The notes: a model not told the origin generated them from the sequence alone. Counted from the stretch's first letter, positions 48,651-59,261 are shown. The stretch is DNA of 64,000 bases from Hyphomicrobiales bacterium (GCA_930633495.1 CAKNFJ010000001.1:4611001-4675000); one strand, 5' to 3'. Made by a program: numbers and translations.

Positions 48651-49328
48651 ATGGATCTCATCATCTTCGATCTCGACGGCACGCTGATCAATTCCGAGGC
48701 GATCATCCTCGGGGCGCAATACGAGGCGTTCAGGCGCTGCGGCCGGGAGCATCCGGGGCGCGAGGCCGGGCTCGGCATCGTCGGGCTGACGCTCGATATC
48801 GCAATGGCGCGGCTCGCCGGGCTCGACGAGCCCGACGATGAGCTGACGGAGACCTATCGCCAGGTCTTCACCGCGATGCGCCAGCAGGCGCAGACGGACC
48901 CGTCGCTGGACGAGCCGCTGTTTCCGGGCGTCGCCGAGACTTTGGCGGAGTTGAAGCGCCGGAGTGGGCTGAAACTCGGCATCGCCACCGGCAAGTCACG
49001 CAAGGGGGTCGATTTCATCGTCGCCCGCCATGGCTGGCAAGAGCTGTTCGACACGGTGCAATCGGCCGATGATGCGCCCTCGAAGCCGCATCCGGGCATG
49101 ATCCAGCGGGCGATGGCGGAGACCGGCGCGGCGCCGGCGCGCACCGCGATGGTCGGCGACAGTTCCTACGACATCGAGATGGCGGTGGCGGCTGGTGTCG
49201 TGCCCGTCGCGGTGTCCTGGGGCTTCCAGCCGGTCGACAATCTCGTCGCGCTCGGCGCGCGGCATGTGCTCGAACGCGCCGAAGACATCTGGCAAGTGTT
49301 CGACGGGCCGGCTTCAGCGCAAGGGTGA
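48651..49328 (+). CDS. HAD-IA family phosphatase (phosphoglycolate phosphatase-like)
   Basis: A 225-aa hydrolase with motif I DLDGTLINSE (Asp8 nucleophile, Asp10), motif II in LGIATGKSRKG, Lys in APSKPHPGM and motif IV MVGDSSYDIEMA. A cap domain lies between motifs I and II. Gph-like enzymes remove phosphate from 2-phosphoglycolate or other small sugar phosphates; the substrate is not certain. Its 3' end overlaps the end of the convergent next gene by 15 bp. Confidence 0.9.
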   Translation: MDLIIFDLDGTLINSEAIILGAQYEAFRRCGREHPGREAGLGIVGLTLDIAMARLAGLDEPDDELTETYRQVFTAMRQQAQTDPSLDEPLFPGVAETLAELKRRSGLKLGIATGKSRKGVDFIVARHGWQELFDTVQSADDAPSKPHPGMIQRAMAETGAAPARTAMVGDSSYDIEMAVAAGVVPVAVSWGFQPVDNLVALGARHVLERAEDIWQVFDGPASAQG

Positions 49329-50144
49329 GACCGGGATCGCTCCCTGCTGTCCCGTGCCGAGTTCCTGCTGGCAATCCGCGACGAAGCCTTCGAGCTCGGC
49401 GATCTTCTTCGACAGCTCGCGCCCTGCGCGCAGCAGCGTTGCCTTCGACGCATCGAATTGCATGGCGGTTGCAAGATCGTCGTCGATCAGGGCGTTGAAG
49501 GCGTCGCCGATCTTGTCGTTGTATTCGTAAGTGCTCTTGGCCAGCTTCAGAAGCGCCTCGCTCTTTCGCCGGCCGGCGATCTTGGCCATGCTGGCATGCA
49601 AGTCGACCAGATAGAAGGCGGAGCTGCGGATGACCTTCGCCTGGTCCTTCTGCATAGCGGCGTTGACGATCTCGACCTTCACGGCGCTGGATTGAATCAG
49701 CAACTCATAGCCGTCATTGCCTGTCATCAGGGAGGCACCTTCGCGAGCAGAGGAGGCGGCGGTGTCGGTCCAGTCGACTTTCGCTCCCGCCATCTTGTTG
49801 CCGAGTGCTTCCGCCCAGGGCGTGGCGGCCCCGTAAGCGGTCCCGACGCGATCGATCCCGTCGGCCGCGACCTTCGGCAGGACGACCTTTGCAAGTGCCG
49901 ACGTCATCGAGATGAATGCGTCGGCGGTGGCACGCGTGAAGCGCGCCACCATCAAAGCCTTGTTGACGATCTCGGCTTTCTTCCGTTCGCCTTCGAGCTC
50001 GCGCAAGCTGATGTCGAGCCCGCTGCGAAGTTCTCGCAGCGAGGCGAGTTGCTTGTTGGCCTTCCACAAGCCGGCTGCATTGCAGATCCGCAGGGCGCGG
50101 GGATCGACGATCGGCCGGATGCCGGGCTGCAACATGTCGCTCAT
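49314..50144 (-). CDS. Hypothetical protein, mainly helical
   Basis: Not recognised. The 276-aa product has no signal peptide or membrane segment and is rich in Ala, Lys and Glu. A heptad-like stretch LASLRELRSGLDISLRELEGERKKAEIVNKAL near residues 35-65 suggests a coiled coil, and KKIAELEGFVADCQQ near the end may be another. ATG 50144 is preferred to an in-frame TTG at 50159. Convergent with the HAD gene, divergent from the next small gene. Confidence 0.65.
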   Translation of the reverse strand: MSDMLQPGIRPIVDPRALRICNAAGLWKANKQLASLRELRSGLDISLRELEGERKKAEIVNKALMVARFTRATADAFISMTSALAKVVLPKVAADGIDRVGTAYGAATPWAEALGNKMAGAKVDWTDTAASSAREGASLMTGNDGYELLIQSSAVKVEIVNAAMQKDQAKVIRSSAFYLVDLHASMAKIAGRRKSEALLKLAKSTYEYNDKIGDAFNALIDDDLATAMQFDASKATLLRAGRELSKKIAELEGFVADCQQELGTGQQGAIPVSPLR

Positions 50145-50420
50145 CTTTCGATCCGCCAATCCACCGATTCGTCAATGAAACAAGGCTTTTGCGGTGACAC
50201 GGCCGCGTTTCGATACGGCGCGGCCGTTGCCCGCCACGGCCTCGTGCCGGGAGCAGGCTATTCTCGGTGTAACGCCTTCGCAACCAAGCCGACTCAGTTC
50301 CGTTTAACCTGAATAACCGTTCAGATTTGCGCGTTAACCACCTGATGCCGAGGTGGGGCGCATGGTCTCCCCACAACAGGAGCGTACCGGCACAAAACAA
50401 CGCCGGGCAGGGGTTCGAAC

Positions 50421-50870
50421 ATGATGGATCATGAGCTTCGTGAATTCGTCGATCGCGTGATGGATCGTCGCGCGATCGACGATGAAGACGTCAAGATGCT
50501 TCAGCGTAACATCTTGAATGACATCGTTACGACACGCGACATCGTCGATGTGCTGGTCGCGCTCGATCGGGCCGTGCCGCAAAGCTGCCAGGCCTATGCG
50601 GATTACCTGGTGGCGCTGGTCGTCGACTTCGCCGTCTGGGAGAACCGCCCGACCGGCGTGATCGACCGCGACAAGGCGCATTGGCTGGTGACGACCCTCT
50701 CGGCCGGCGACGGCCCGACCGCGACCGCCCAGCGCATCGCCTCGGAAATCGTCCGTGAGGCCGAGCATTGCGACGAGACGCTGCTTGCCTTCGCCTTCGC
50801 CAAGGGCGCCGGGAAGGAGATCATCAAGGCCGCGGCCGGCAGCACGCCGCGGGCCCTGCTCGCGAACTGA
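50421..50870 (+). CDS. Hypothetical cytoplasmic protein
   Basis: Not recognised beyond resemblance to uncharacterised alphaproteobacterial proteins. 149 aa, soluble, largely helical and acidic at the N-terminus (MMDHELREFVDRVMDRRAIDDEDVKMLQRNIL). No known catalytic motif is visible. The 276-bp gap upstream is AT-richer than its surroundings and includes an inverted repeat CTGAA-N6-TTCAG (50309-50324), a possible control site. Confidence 0.65.
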   Translation: MMDHELREFVDRVMDRRAIDDEDVKMLQRNILNDIVTTRDIVDVLVALDRAVPQSCQAYADYLVALVVDFAVWENRPTGVIDRDKAHWLVTTLSAGDGPTATAQRIASEIVREAEHCDETLLAFAFAKGAGKEIIKAAAGSTPRALLAN

Positions 50871-50989
50871 CCGGCGCATCCGCGCACAACGGTCTGGCGG
50901 GCAACCGACTTTCGCATTGGTGGACGGCGGTTGCGGCGTCCCATACACCCCGGCTATTCAGGTTTATCTGACGCCGGAGTGCCCCACGC

Positions 50990-52990
<2,001 letters not shown>

Positions 52991-53003
52991 AAGAGGCGGG
53001 GGC

Positions 53004-53624
53004 ATGCTGAAGATCTGGGGGCGGTTGAGTTCCATCAACGTCCAGAAGGTAGTCTGGGCGGCCGGCGAGGTTGGGCAGGCGTTTGAGCGCGTCGATGTCG
53101 GCGGGCCCTTCGGGGGGCTCGACAAGCCCGAATTCCGCGCCATGAACCCCAACCAGCAGATCCCGGTGCTGGAGGATGGCGCGTTCCACCTCTGGGAGTC
53201 GAACAGCATCGTGCGCTATCTCGCGGCGCGCTACGGTGCCGCGGATATCTGGGAAGGGGATGTCACGCGGCGGGCCGAGGCCGAGCGCTGGATGGACTGG
53301 ATGCTGTCGGAATTGCAGCCGGCGCTGGCGCCGGTGCTGTGGGGCGTGGTGCGCAAGGTGCCGGCCTTCACCGATCCGAAGGTGATCGCCGACGGCGTCA
53401 AGCGGGCCGAAGCGCTGATGACGATCCTCGACGAGCAGCTGGCGGACCGGCCGTTCCTAGCGGGCGAACGTTTCGGTGTAGCCGACATCACGGTCGGCTG
53501 CGGGGCCCATCGCTGGCTCAACATGCCGGTGGAGCGCATCGAGCGGCCGGCCGTGCAGCGCTGGTATGCGGCGTTGTTCGCGCGCCCTGCCGCGCAGGCT
53601 GCTTTGCCATTGCCGATCGCCTGA
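53004..53624 (+). CDS. Glutathione S-transferase family protein
   Basis: A 206-aa GST: thioredoxin-fold half with MLKIWGRLSSINVQKVVWAAGE, NPNQQIPVLEDGAFHLWESNSIVRYLAARYG (glutathione-binding cis-Pro and Glu-Ser), then the helical half with FLAGERFGVADITVGC (N-capping Asp). Substrate unknown. It lies 13 bp after pccA, so is probably in the same transcript. Confidence 0.92.
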   Translation: MLKIWGRLSSINVQKVVWAAGEVGQAFERVDVGGPFGGLDKPEFRAMNPNQQIPVLEDGAFHLWESNSIVRYLAARYGAADIWEGDVTRRAEAERWMDWMLSELQPALAPVLWGVVRKVPAFTDPKVIADGVKRAEALMTILDEQLADRPFLAGERFGVADITVGCGAHRWLNMPVERIERPAVQRWYAALFARPAAQAALPLPIA

Positions 53625-53673
53625 GGCCGCGGGCTGCGCTTGATCCCGGCGGCGGCCCTGTCATGATATCCGG

Positions 53674-54177
53674 ATGAACGCTCTTCGCGCGGCTCTGCTC
53701 CTGTGTTCGCTTGGCGTGGCCGGCCCGGCCGTGGCCCAAGGTTCGCCGGCCTTGCGCGGCGACCTGACGTCCCTGGCCAGTTGCCTGCGCGACAACGGCC
53801 CATCGCCCTCGGCCTGCATCGGCTCCGTCGCGGTCGCCTGTGTCCGCGCCGCCAGCAACGATCCCCGCGGCGCCGAAGCCGGTTGTGCCCGGCGTGAGGA
53901 GGCGGCGTGGCGCGAGCGGCTGACCCTCGCCTTGCAGGTGACGGGCCGGTCCCTCGACGCCGGCCAGCGCACCCGGCTCGCCGCCGTGCAATTGGCCTGG
54001 GAGAGCTATGTCGCGCAGAAATGCGCCCTCTATGGCGCGGCCCAGAGCGCGGCCCTGCAAGCCGGACGTCAGGCCGGTTGCGAGCTACGCGAAGTCGCCG
54101 GACGCGCGATCGAGCTGACCAGGGGCTTGCCGCAGGCAGGGCGCCGACCGCAGTCGCCGCCGCAGATCATCCGCTAG
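53674..54177 (+). CDS. Secreted LprI-like (DUF1311) protein
   Basis: A 167-aa protein with a signal peptide (MNALRAALLLCSLGVAGPAVA-Q). The mature part carries the LprI/DUF1311 pattern: a Cys followed by RREEAAWRERLTLAL, AAVQLAWESYVAQKCALYGA, then QAGCELREVAGRAIELTRGL. Some members inhibit lysozyme; activity here is unknown. Likely periplasmic, disulphide-bonded. Confidence 0.7.
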   Translation: MNALRAALLLCSLGVAGPAVAQGSPALRGDLTSLASCLRDNGPSPSACIGSVAVACVRAASNDPRGAEAGCARREEAAWRERLTLALQVTGRSLDAGQRTRLAAVQLAWESYVAQKCALYGAAQSAALQAGRQAGCELREVAGRAIELTRGLPQAGRRPQSPPQIIR

Positions 54178-54219
54178 GGAGCGTTGATAGCGGCCGGACT
54201 CATCCCGACCGAAAAACCT

Positions 54220-54353
54220 TTGTCATTCCGCGGCTTCGCGTCAGCGAAGAACCCGGAACCCACGACCGGGCGAGCCGCCTGCAACCGGGTATGGAATGTC
54301 TCACCCCGTCGTGGGTTCCGGGTTCGCGCCTGCGGCGCGCCCCGGAATGACAA
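54220..54353. repeat. Palindromic repeat related to the CGTCATTCCGG family
   Basis: Ends TTGTCATTCCG (54220-54230) and CGGAATGACAA (54343-54353) form an exact 11-bp inverted repeat; internal ACCCGGAACCCACGAC pairs with GTCGTGGGTTCCGGGT. About 134 bp, in the 407-bp gap before the YdcF gene. The remainder of the gap shows nothing else to me. Confidence 0.75.
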
Positions 54354-54584
54354 TCGTGCGGTGCGAAGCCGCTGCGATCCAAGACCAACAGCACCGGCGA
54401 GTGCCCCGCCTCTCCAGACCGGCGCCCCGTTCATACGAGAGCGCCGCCGGCCGCGACCTGTCGTTTTCGTGACCGCACCGCGAATGGCGCCGGCTGGAAA
54501 GGGCTGGAGCAGCGCGCAGGCCTGCGGCTATACGGGCGGAAGGCGGGAGTTGCCCGCCGTTCCGCCGAAGCCCGCGAGCCTGCG

Positions 54585-55373
54585 ATGTTCTTCCTTCTGT
54601 CCAAGCTCGTCTGGTTCGTCTTCTCGCCGGTCAATTTCTTTATCCTGCTTGCGGGGTTCTCCGCGGTGCTGGCCTTCACGCGCTTTGCGCGCGCGGCGCG
54701 CTGGCTCGGCTTGATGGCCGCGATCGGCCTCGGGCTGATGGCCTTCAGCCCGTTGCCGCGCGCGGTCATCCGGCCGCTGGAGGATCGTTTTCCGCAGCAG
54801 GATGCCGGCAAGGGGCCCGTCGCGGGGATCGTCGTGCTTGGCGGCGCGGTCGGTCTGGCGCGCGGCGATGTCGTGTTGAACTCCTCGGCGGCGCGCATGA
54901 CCAAGGCGGTGGAACTCGCTCGGCTGCATCCCGAGGCCAAGCTCGTCTTCACGGGCGGTGCAGCGAATGTGATCTCGGAGGTGACGGAGACCGAAGCCGA
55001 CGGTGCCCGGCGGCTGTTCGAAGGGCTCGGGCTCGATCCGAAGCGGCTCGTCCTGGAGGACAAGTCGCGCAACACGCGGGAGAACGCCGTCTTCACCCGC
55101 CGGCTGGTCGATCCCAAGCCGGGAGAGCGCTGGCTTCTGGTGACATCGGCCTGGCACATGCCGCGTTCGATGGGCGTGTTCCGGAAAGCGGGGTTTCCGG
55201 TGGAGGCCTTTCCGGTCGACTTCTGGACGAAGGGCAAGCCCGACGACTTCGTGCGGCTCTATGGTCGCGCGCCCTATGCGCTCGAGATCGCCGATAACGG
55301 CTTCAAGGAATGGGTCGGGCTCGTCGCCTATCGGCTGGCGGGCTATACCGACACGCTCTTCCCGGCGCCGTGA
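54585..55373 (+). CDS. YdcF / DUF218 family envelope protein
   Basis: A 262-aa protein with two N-terminal membrane helices (residues 1-60) and a DUF218 domain: IVVLGGAVG, KLVFTGGAAN, EDKSRNTRENAVFTRRL and LLVTSAWHMPRSMGVFRKAGF. Family members ElyC and SanA take part in cell-envelope integrity. Its 3' end overlaps the convergent DUF3253 gene by 31 bp. Confidence 0.9.
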   Translation: MFFLLSKLVWFVFSPVNFFILLAGFSAVLAFTRFARAARWLGLMAAIGLGLMAFSPLPRAVIRPLEDRFPQQDAGKGPVAGIVVLGGAVGLARGDVVLNSSAARMTKAVELARLHPEAKLVFTGGAANVISEVTETEADGARRLFEGLGLDPKRLVLEDKSRNTRENAVFTRRLVDPKPGERWLLVTSAWHMPRSMGVFRKAGFPVEAFPVDFWTKGKPDDFVRLYGRAPYALEIADNGFKEWVGLVAYRLAGYTDTLFPAP

Positions 55374-55645
55374 GGCGAAACGCCGCCATCCGGCAGGATC
55401 AGCCTGTAGACGCCGCGGAAATCGTCGGGATCGACCGGGCGGCCCTTGCGGGTGATGACGAGCCGGCCTTCCTTCATCAGCTTCACGGCGGCGCGGCGCA
55501 CTGGCTGCATCAGCGGCCCCCAGCCGTCCGGGTGGTCGCCGCCGAGGCGGCGGGCGACATCCATCGGCGAGATCGTCAGCCCCGCGCCCCTTTGGGCCAG
55601 CAGGTCGAGGATTGCGCTCTCGATCGCCTCGAGTTCGATGCTCAT
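55343..55645 (-). CDS. DUF3253 family protein (winged-helix-like)
   Basis: A 100-aa protein. ESAILDLLAQRGAGLTISPMDVARRLGGDHPDGWGPLMQPVRRAAVKLMKEGRLVITRKGRPVDPDDFRGVYRL fits DUF3253, a small winged-helix fold of unknown role. ATG 55645 overlaps the stop of the upstream DUF599 gene by 4 bp, so the two are coupled. Confidence 0.85.
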   Translation of the reverse strand: MSIELEAIESAILDLLAQRGAGLTISPMDVARRLGGDHPDGWGPLMQPVRRAAVKLMKEGRLVITRKGRPVDPDDFRGVYRLILPDGGVSPHGAGKSVSV

Positions 55646-56355
55646 GGCTGACTCGGATATTTGAAGACGCGGGCGGCGTCGGAAGCGAACTGGCGGCGAT
55701 ACATCGCGACCAGCACCGCGCCGGTGAAGCCGATGAAGGTGACCGGGCCGAGGAACCAGCCGAGATAAGCGAGCGCGAAGAAGAAGGCGCGCTGGCCGCG
55801 GTTGAAGTGACGGCCGGCGGCGATGTTCATCTCGATCGTCTCGTGCACGGCATGGGCCATCGCCTGCCTGTCCTGGCTGTCGAACGGAGGCAGGGCGCCG
55901 AGCAGGATGACGCAGTAGTTGAACAGCCGGTAGGCCCAGGCGAACTTGAAGAAGGCGTAGCCGAACACGCCGGTCAGGCCGATCACCTTCATCTCCCAGA
56001 CCGAGCGCAGGGTTACGGGCACGAAAGGCAGGTCGCTGAAGATCGCCACCACACGGTCCGTCGAGTTCAGCAAAGTGAGCGTGCCGCCGATCGCGATGAG
56101 CGAGGTCGAGGCGAAGAAGGCGGTCCCGTTCTGAAGCCCGCCCATCACCTGCGTGTCGACGATGCGCACCTCGCGCGCCGCCGATTCGTGAATCCAGCGG
56201 GCGCGGCGGAGGTTCATCCGCATGTTCAGCGTCCGGCCCGCATGCGGCCCGAGCTCGACGGCATAGTGATAGCCGACCCAGGAGGTCGCGAAGAACGCCA
56301 GAGCGAGCAGATCCAGATTGCTGAAACCGAGCATGCTGTCGCTCTGCCACTTCAT
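55642..56355 (-). CDS. DUF599 family membrane protein
   Basis: A 237-aa protein with several membrane helices: LDLLALAFFATSWVGYHY, TAFFASTSLIAIGGTLTLL, KVIGLTGVFGYAFFKFAWAYRLFNYCVILLGA and FFFALAYLGWFLGPVTFIGFTGAVLVAMY. The first loop has NMRMNLRRARWI and RIVDTQVMGGLQNG as in DUF599. Function unknown. The start is ATG 56355, with M13 (56334?) as an alternative about 7 codons later; a TTG at 56370 is less likely. Confidence 0.85.
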   Translation of the reverse strand: MKWQSDSMLGFSNLDLLALAFFATSWVGYHYAVELGPHAGRTLNMRMNLRRARWIHESAAREVRIVDTQVMGGLQNGTAFFASTSLIAIGGTLTLLNSTDRVVAIFSDLPFVPVTLRSVWEMKVIGLTGVFGYAFFKFAWAYRLFNYCVILLGALPPFDSQDRQAMAHAVHETIEMNIAAGRHFNRGQRAFFFALAYLGWFLGPVTFIGFTGAVLVAMYRRQFASDAARVFKYPSQP

Positions 56356-56465
56356 CCGCCGGAGAGGCAAGCAGCTTGTGCCGAGCCTGCGCCGGCCACA
56401 AGCCTCGCGGCATTGACGCTGCGGCGGCGAGCCGCCACGGTGCGCGCGGAATCGGGAGGGCAGCG

Positions 56466-56879
56466 ATGCCGCAAGTCATCACGAAGGGCTACAAGGCCCT
56501 GGTCGCGGAAGCCGAGAGCCAGATCGAGACGCTGTCGGTCGCGGCGGCGCAGGCCCTCCATGGCAGCGACGAGGTGCTGTTCGTCGATCTGCGCGATCCA
56601 CGCGAGCTGGAGCGGGAAGGGCGCATGCCGGGGGCCTTCCACTGCCCGCGCGGCATGCTGGAGTTCTGGATCGACCCGGAAAGCCCGTATGCCAAGCCGG
56701 TCTTCAGCCAAGACAAGCGCTTCGTCTTCTTCTGTGGCGGCGGCTGGCGCTCGGCGCTGGCGGCGAGGACAGCGCAGGAGATGGGGCTGAAGCCTGTCGC
56801 GCATGTCGCCGGTGGCTTCGCTGCATGGAAGAAGGCCGGGGCGCCGGTCGAGGCCGCCGTCGCGGACAGGAAGGCTTGA
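56466..56879 (+). CDS. Rhodanese-domain sulfurtransferase
   Basis: A 137-aa single-domain rhodanese. VLFVDLRDPRELEREGRMPGAFHCPRG is followed by the active-site loop with Cys90 in FFCGGGWRSALAA. It carries sulfane sulphur as a persulphide. The start follows GGAGGGCAGCG. A possible tiny membrane protein gene follows at once. Confidence 0.9.
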   Translation: MPQVITKGYKALVAEAESQIETLSVAAAQALHGSDEVLFVDLRDPRELEREGRMPGAFHCPRGMLEFWIDPESPYAKPVFSQDKRFVFFCGGGWRSALAARTAQEMGLKPVAHVAGGFAAWKKAGAPVEAAVADRKA

Positions 56880-56889
56880 GTTCGGAGCC

Positions 56890-57063
56890 TTGTCCCACAT
56901 CGTCATCGTTCTGCTGGTCGCGGCTTTCATCTTCCGCAAGCCGCTTGGGAGGCTGCTCGCGCGGCAGTTCCCGAATCGTGCCAAGCGCCAGCAGGTGCTG
57001 GGCACGATTATCGCCGCCTTTCTGCTGGTGATCGCCGCCCGGCTCGTCGCACTGTTCTGGTAG
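56890..57063 (+). CDS. Possible small membrane protein (two helices)
   Basis: A 57-aa product from a TTG start at 56890 has helix HIVIVLLVAAFIF, a basic middle (RKPLGRLLARQFPNRAKRQQ) and helix VLGTIIAAFLLVIAARLVALFW, which looks like a real two-span protein. GGAG lies only two bases before the TTG, an awkward spacing, and a longer frame from 56803 overlaps the rhodanese gene. Family unknown. Confidence 0.45.
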   Translation: MSHIVIVLLVAAFIFRKPLGRLLARQFPNRAKRQQVLGTIIAAFLLVIAARLVALFW

Positions 57064-57191
57064 CCGTCCGCACCCGTTTTGAAATGGGCGAGGGCGCCCC
57101 GTGCGGCCGGCGCATGGGCGGACGGCTTGCGTTCTGCTTACAAATCAGGCATTTTTGCTGTCTGGCTCCAACTCCAGAAAGGGAGGGCTGA

Positions 57192-57242
57192 ATGGTAATC
57201 ATCATCACTGCTGTCCCTCCCGCGCGACCACGTCGGCACTAG
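57192..57242 (+). CDS. Candidate 16-codon leader peptide before the ABC exporter
   Basis: A short frame MVIIITAVPPARPRRH is preceded by a strong ribosome site (GGGAGGG, 57181-57187). That site is the reverse complement of CCCTCCC (57215-57221) inside the frame, so RNA could hide it. The stop is followed by a hairpin at 57246. It resembles a translational or transcriptional attenuator. The 319-bp gap 57064-57382 has nothing else I recognise. Confidence 0.4.
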   Translation: MVIIITAVPPARPRRH

Positions 57243-57245
57243 TTC

Positions 57246-57261
57246 GGCCTCGCACGAGGCC
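57246..57261 (+). other. Hairpin after the candidate leader peptide
   Basis: GGCCTC-GCAC-GAGGCC begins 4 bases after the stop of the 16-codon frame. A T-rich stretch (57297-57307) follows about 35 bases later, so a terminator is possible only in an alternative fold. Confidence 0.4.
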
Positions 57262-57382
57262 CGCCTGCCTGCGGTCGCCTGAGCCTTTTCCAAACCATTT
57301 TTTCTTTATTGCCGGAGACTGGCGCTGCGTCGTCGTCTCCGCCTGATCCGGAGTCGGCGCCGTTGCGGTGCCGGATGACGCC

Positions 57383-59176
57383 ATGTCTTTCGATCCTCAT
57401 GCCGGCCGGCGGGAACCGTTCCGCGCCGTTCTCGGCTTCACTTTCAAGCATTGGGCACGCCAGCCCGGGCAGATCGCCTGGGTATCGGGCGTCACCATCG
57501 TCGGCACGCTCGCCGAGCTGTTCTCGCCGGTCTATGCGGGGCGTCTCGTCGATGCGGTCACGAGCGGCGTCACTGGCGCGGATGCGGCGCTGTGGGCGCT
57601 GGGCGCGATGATCGTGCTCGCCGCGATCACCGTGTTCGGGCGGCATTTCGCCTATATCGGCCTGACCACCATGACGCTGCGCACGATGAGCGATGTGGCG
57701 TCGGAGGCCTTTGCGCGCCTGCAGCGCTTCTCGACCGACTGGCACGCGAACAATTTCGCCGGCTCGACGGTGCGCAAGATCACGCGCGGCATGTGGGCGC
57801 TCGACCTGCTGACCGATACGATCCTGATCGCGCTCTTGCCCTCGCTCGTCATCCTGCTCGGCATGACGGCGCTGCTGGCCTGGCATTGGCCGGTGATGGG
57901 GCTCGTCGTTGCGGTGGGGGCCCTGGCCTATATCGGGCTGACGCTTGCGCTCTCGCTGCGTTTCGTCGCGCCGGCGGCGCGGCTGGGCAATGCCTGGGAC
58001 ACCCGCCTTGGCGGCTCGCTGGCCGACGCCATCACCTGCAATCCGGTGGTGAAGGCCTATGGCGCGGAAGCGCGGGAAGATCTGCGCCTTGCGACCGTGG
58101 TGGCGAAGTGGAGCCTCAGGACACGGCGCGCCTGGATTCGCGGCACCTGGTCGGGCACCGGCCAGCTCGTCGTCCTGCTGGCGCTGCGTGCGGCCGTGAT
58201 CGGCCTCGTGATCTGGCTGTGGCTGAACGGGCAGGCCAGCGCCGGCGACGTTGCCTTCGTGCTGACGGCCTATGCGGTGGTGCATGGCTATCTGCGCGAT
58301 GTCGGCCAGCACGTCCACAATCTGCAGCGCTCGGTCAACGACATGGAGGAGCTCGTCTGGATGCACGATCTTCCCTATGGCGTGCCGGACCGGAAGGGCG
58401 CGGTGGCGATGGGCGTGACGGCGGGCGAGATCGCCTTCGAGAACGTGACCTTTCACTATGGGGGGCATCACGACCCGCTCTATCGCGACTTCTCGCTGAC
58501 CATTCGCGGCGGCGAGAAGGTCGGCCTCGTCGGCCGCTCGGGCTCCGGCAAGACGACTTTCGTCAAGCTGGTGCAGCGTCTCTACGACGTCACCGCGGGC
58601 CGGATCGCGATCGACGGGCAGGATATCGGCGGCGTCACCCAGGCGTCGCTGCGCCAGCAGATCGCGATCGTGCAGCAGGAGCCGGTGCTGTTCCATCGCT
58701 CTCTTGCCGAGAACATCGCCTATGGCCGGCCCGGTGCCTCGCAGGCGCAGATCGAGCAGGCGGCAAGGCTCGCCAACGCGCATGACTTCATCATGCGCCT
58801 GCCCAAGGGCTACGCCACGATGGTCGGCGAACGCGGCATCAAGCTCTCGGGCGGCGAGCGCCAGCGCGTCGCGCTGGCCCGCGCCTTCCTGGCCGATGCG
58901 CCGATCCTGATCCTGGACGAGGCGACGTCGAGCCTCGATTCGGAATCGGAGGCGCTGATCCAGCAGGCGATCGAGCGCCTGATGGAAGGCCGCACCACGA
59001 TCGTGATCGCGCATCGTCTCTCGACGGTGCGGGCCATGGACCGGATCCTGGTCTTCGATCGCGGCCGGGTGGTGGAGGAGGGGCCGCACGAGGTCCTGTT
59101 GACTCGCGAGGACGGCGCCTATCGCGCGCTGTTCGAGAAGCAGGTCAGCGAGTTGGCGAAGGGGCTGGCGGCGTAG
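57383..59176 (+). CDS. ABC exporter, fused permease and ATPase
   Basis: A 597-aa half-transporter: a six-helix ABC membrane domain (about residues 25-320) and an ATPase domain with Walker A GRSGSGKTT (Lys390), signature LSGGERQRVALARAFLADAPILILDEATSSLDSESE and switch His in VIAHRLSTV. It would homodimerise in the inner membrane and export drugs, lipids or peptides; substrate unknown. ATG 57383 is chosen; GTG 57368 is in frame. No partner genes adjoin it. Confidence 0.92.
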   Translation: MSFDPHAGRREPFRAVLGFTFKHWARQPGQIAWVSGVTIVGTLAELFSPVYAGRLVDAVTSGVTGADAALWALGAMIVLAAITVFGRHFAYIGLTTMTLRTMSDVASEAFARLQRFSTDWHANNFAGSTVRKITRGMWALDLLTDTILIALLPSLVILLGMTALLAWHWPVMGLVVAVGALAYIGLTLALSLRFVAPAARLGNAWDTRLGGSLADAITCNPVVKAYGAEAREDLRLATVVAKWSLRTRRAWIRGTWSGTGQLVVLLALRAAVIGLVIWLWLNGQASAGDVAFVLTAYAVVHGYLRDVGQHVHNLQRSVNDMEELVWMHDLPYGVPDRKGAVAMGVTAGEIAFENVTFHYGGHHDPLYRDFSLTIRGGEKVGLVGRSGSGKTTFVKLVQRLYDVTAGRIAIDGQDIGGVTQASLRQQIAIVQQEPVLFHRSLAENIAYGRPGASQAQIEQAARLANAHDFIMRLPKGYATMVGERGIKLSGGERQRVALARAFLADAPILILDEATSSLDSESEALIQQAIERLMEGRTTIVIAHRLSTVRAMDRILVFDRGRVVEEGPHEVLLTREDGAYRALFEKQVSELAKGLAA

Positions 59177-59179
59177 ATT

Positions 59180-59261
59180 CCTTCTCCCCCAATCTCGGGC
59201 TTGCCCGAGATTGGCAGTAACGCATACCAAAGTCGGCAACAGCCGACTTTGGGGGAGAAGG
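59180..59261. repeat. Nested palindromic repeat (CCTTCTCCCCC type)
   Basis: Outer arms CCTTCTCCCCC (59180-59190) and GGGGGAGAAGG (59251-59261) enclose two perfect hairpins: CAATCTCGGG-cttg-CCCGAGATTG (59190-59213) and CCAAAGTCGGC-aaca-GCCGACTTTGG (59227-59252). The outer motif appears a third time near 59361. A further pair GACGGATGAGGG (59275-59286) / CCCTCATCCGTC (59332-59343) surrounds the terminator next to it. Confidence 0.8.

Noticed and set aside
55343..56482. A single 379-codon minus-strand frame spanning the DUF3253 and DUF599 region
   Set aside because: Only its last 100 codons (from ATG 55645) are DUF3253. The upstream part is an out-of-frame shadow of the DUF599 gene, which reads in another frame.
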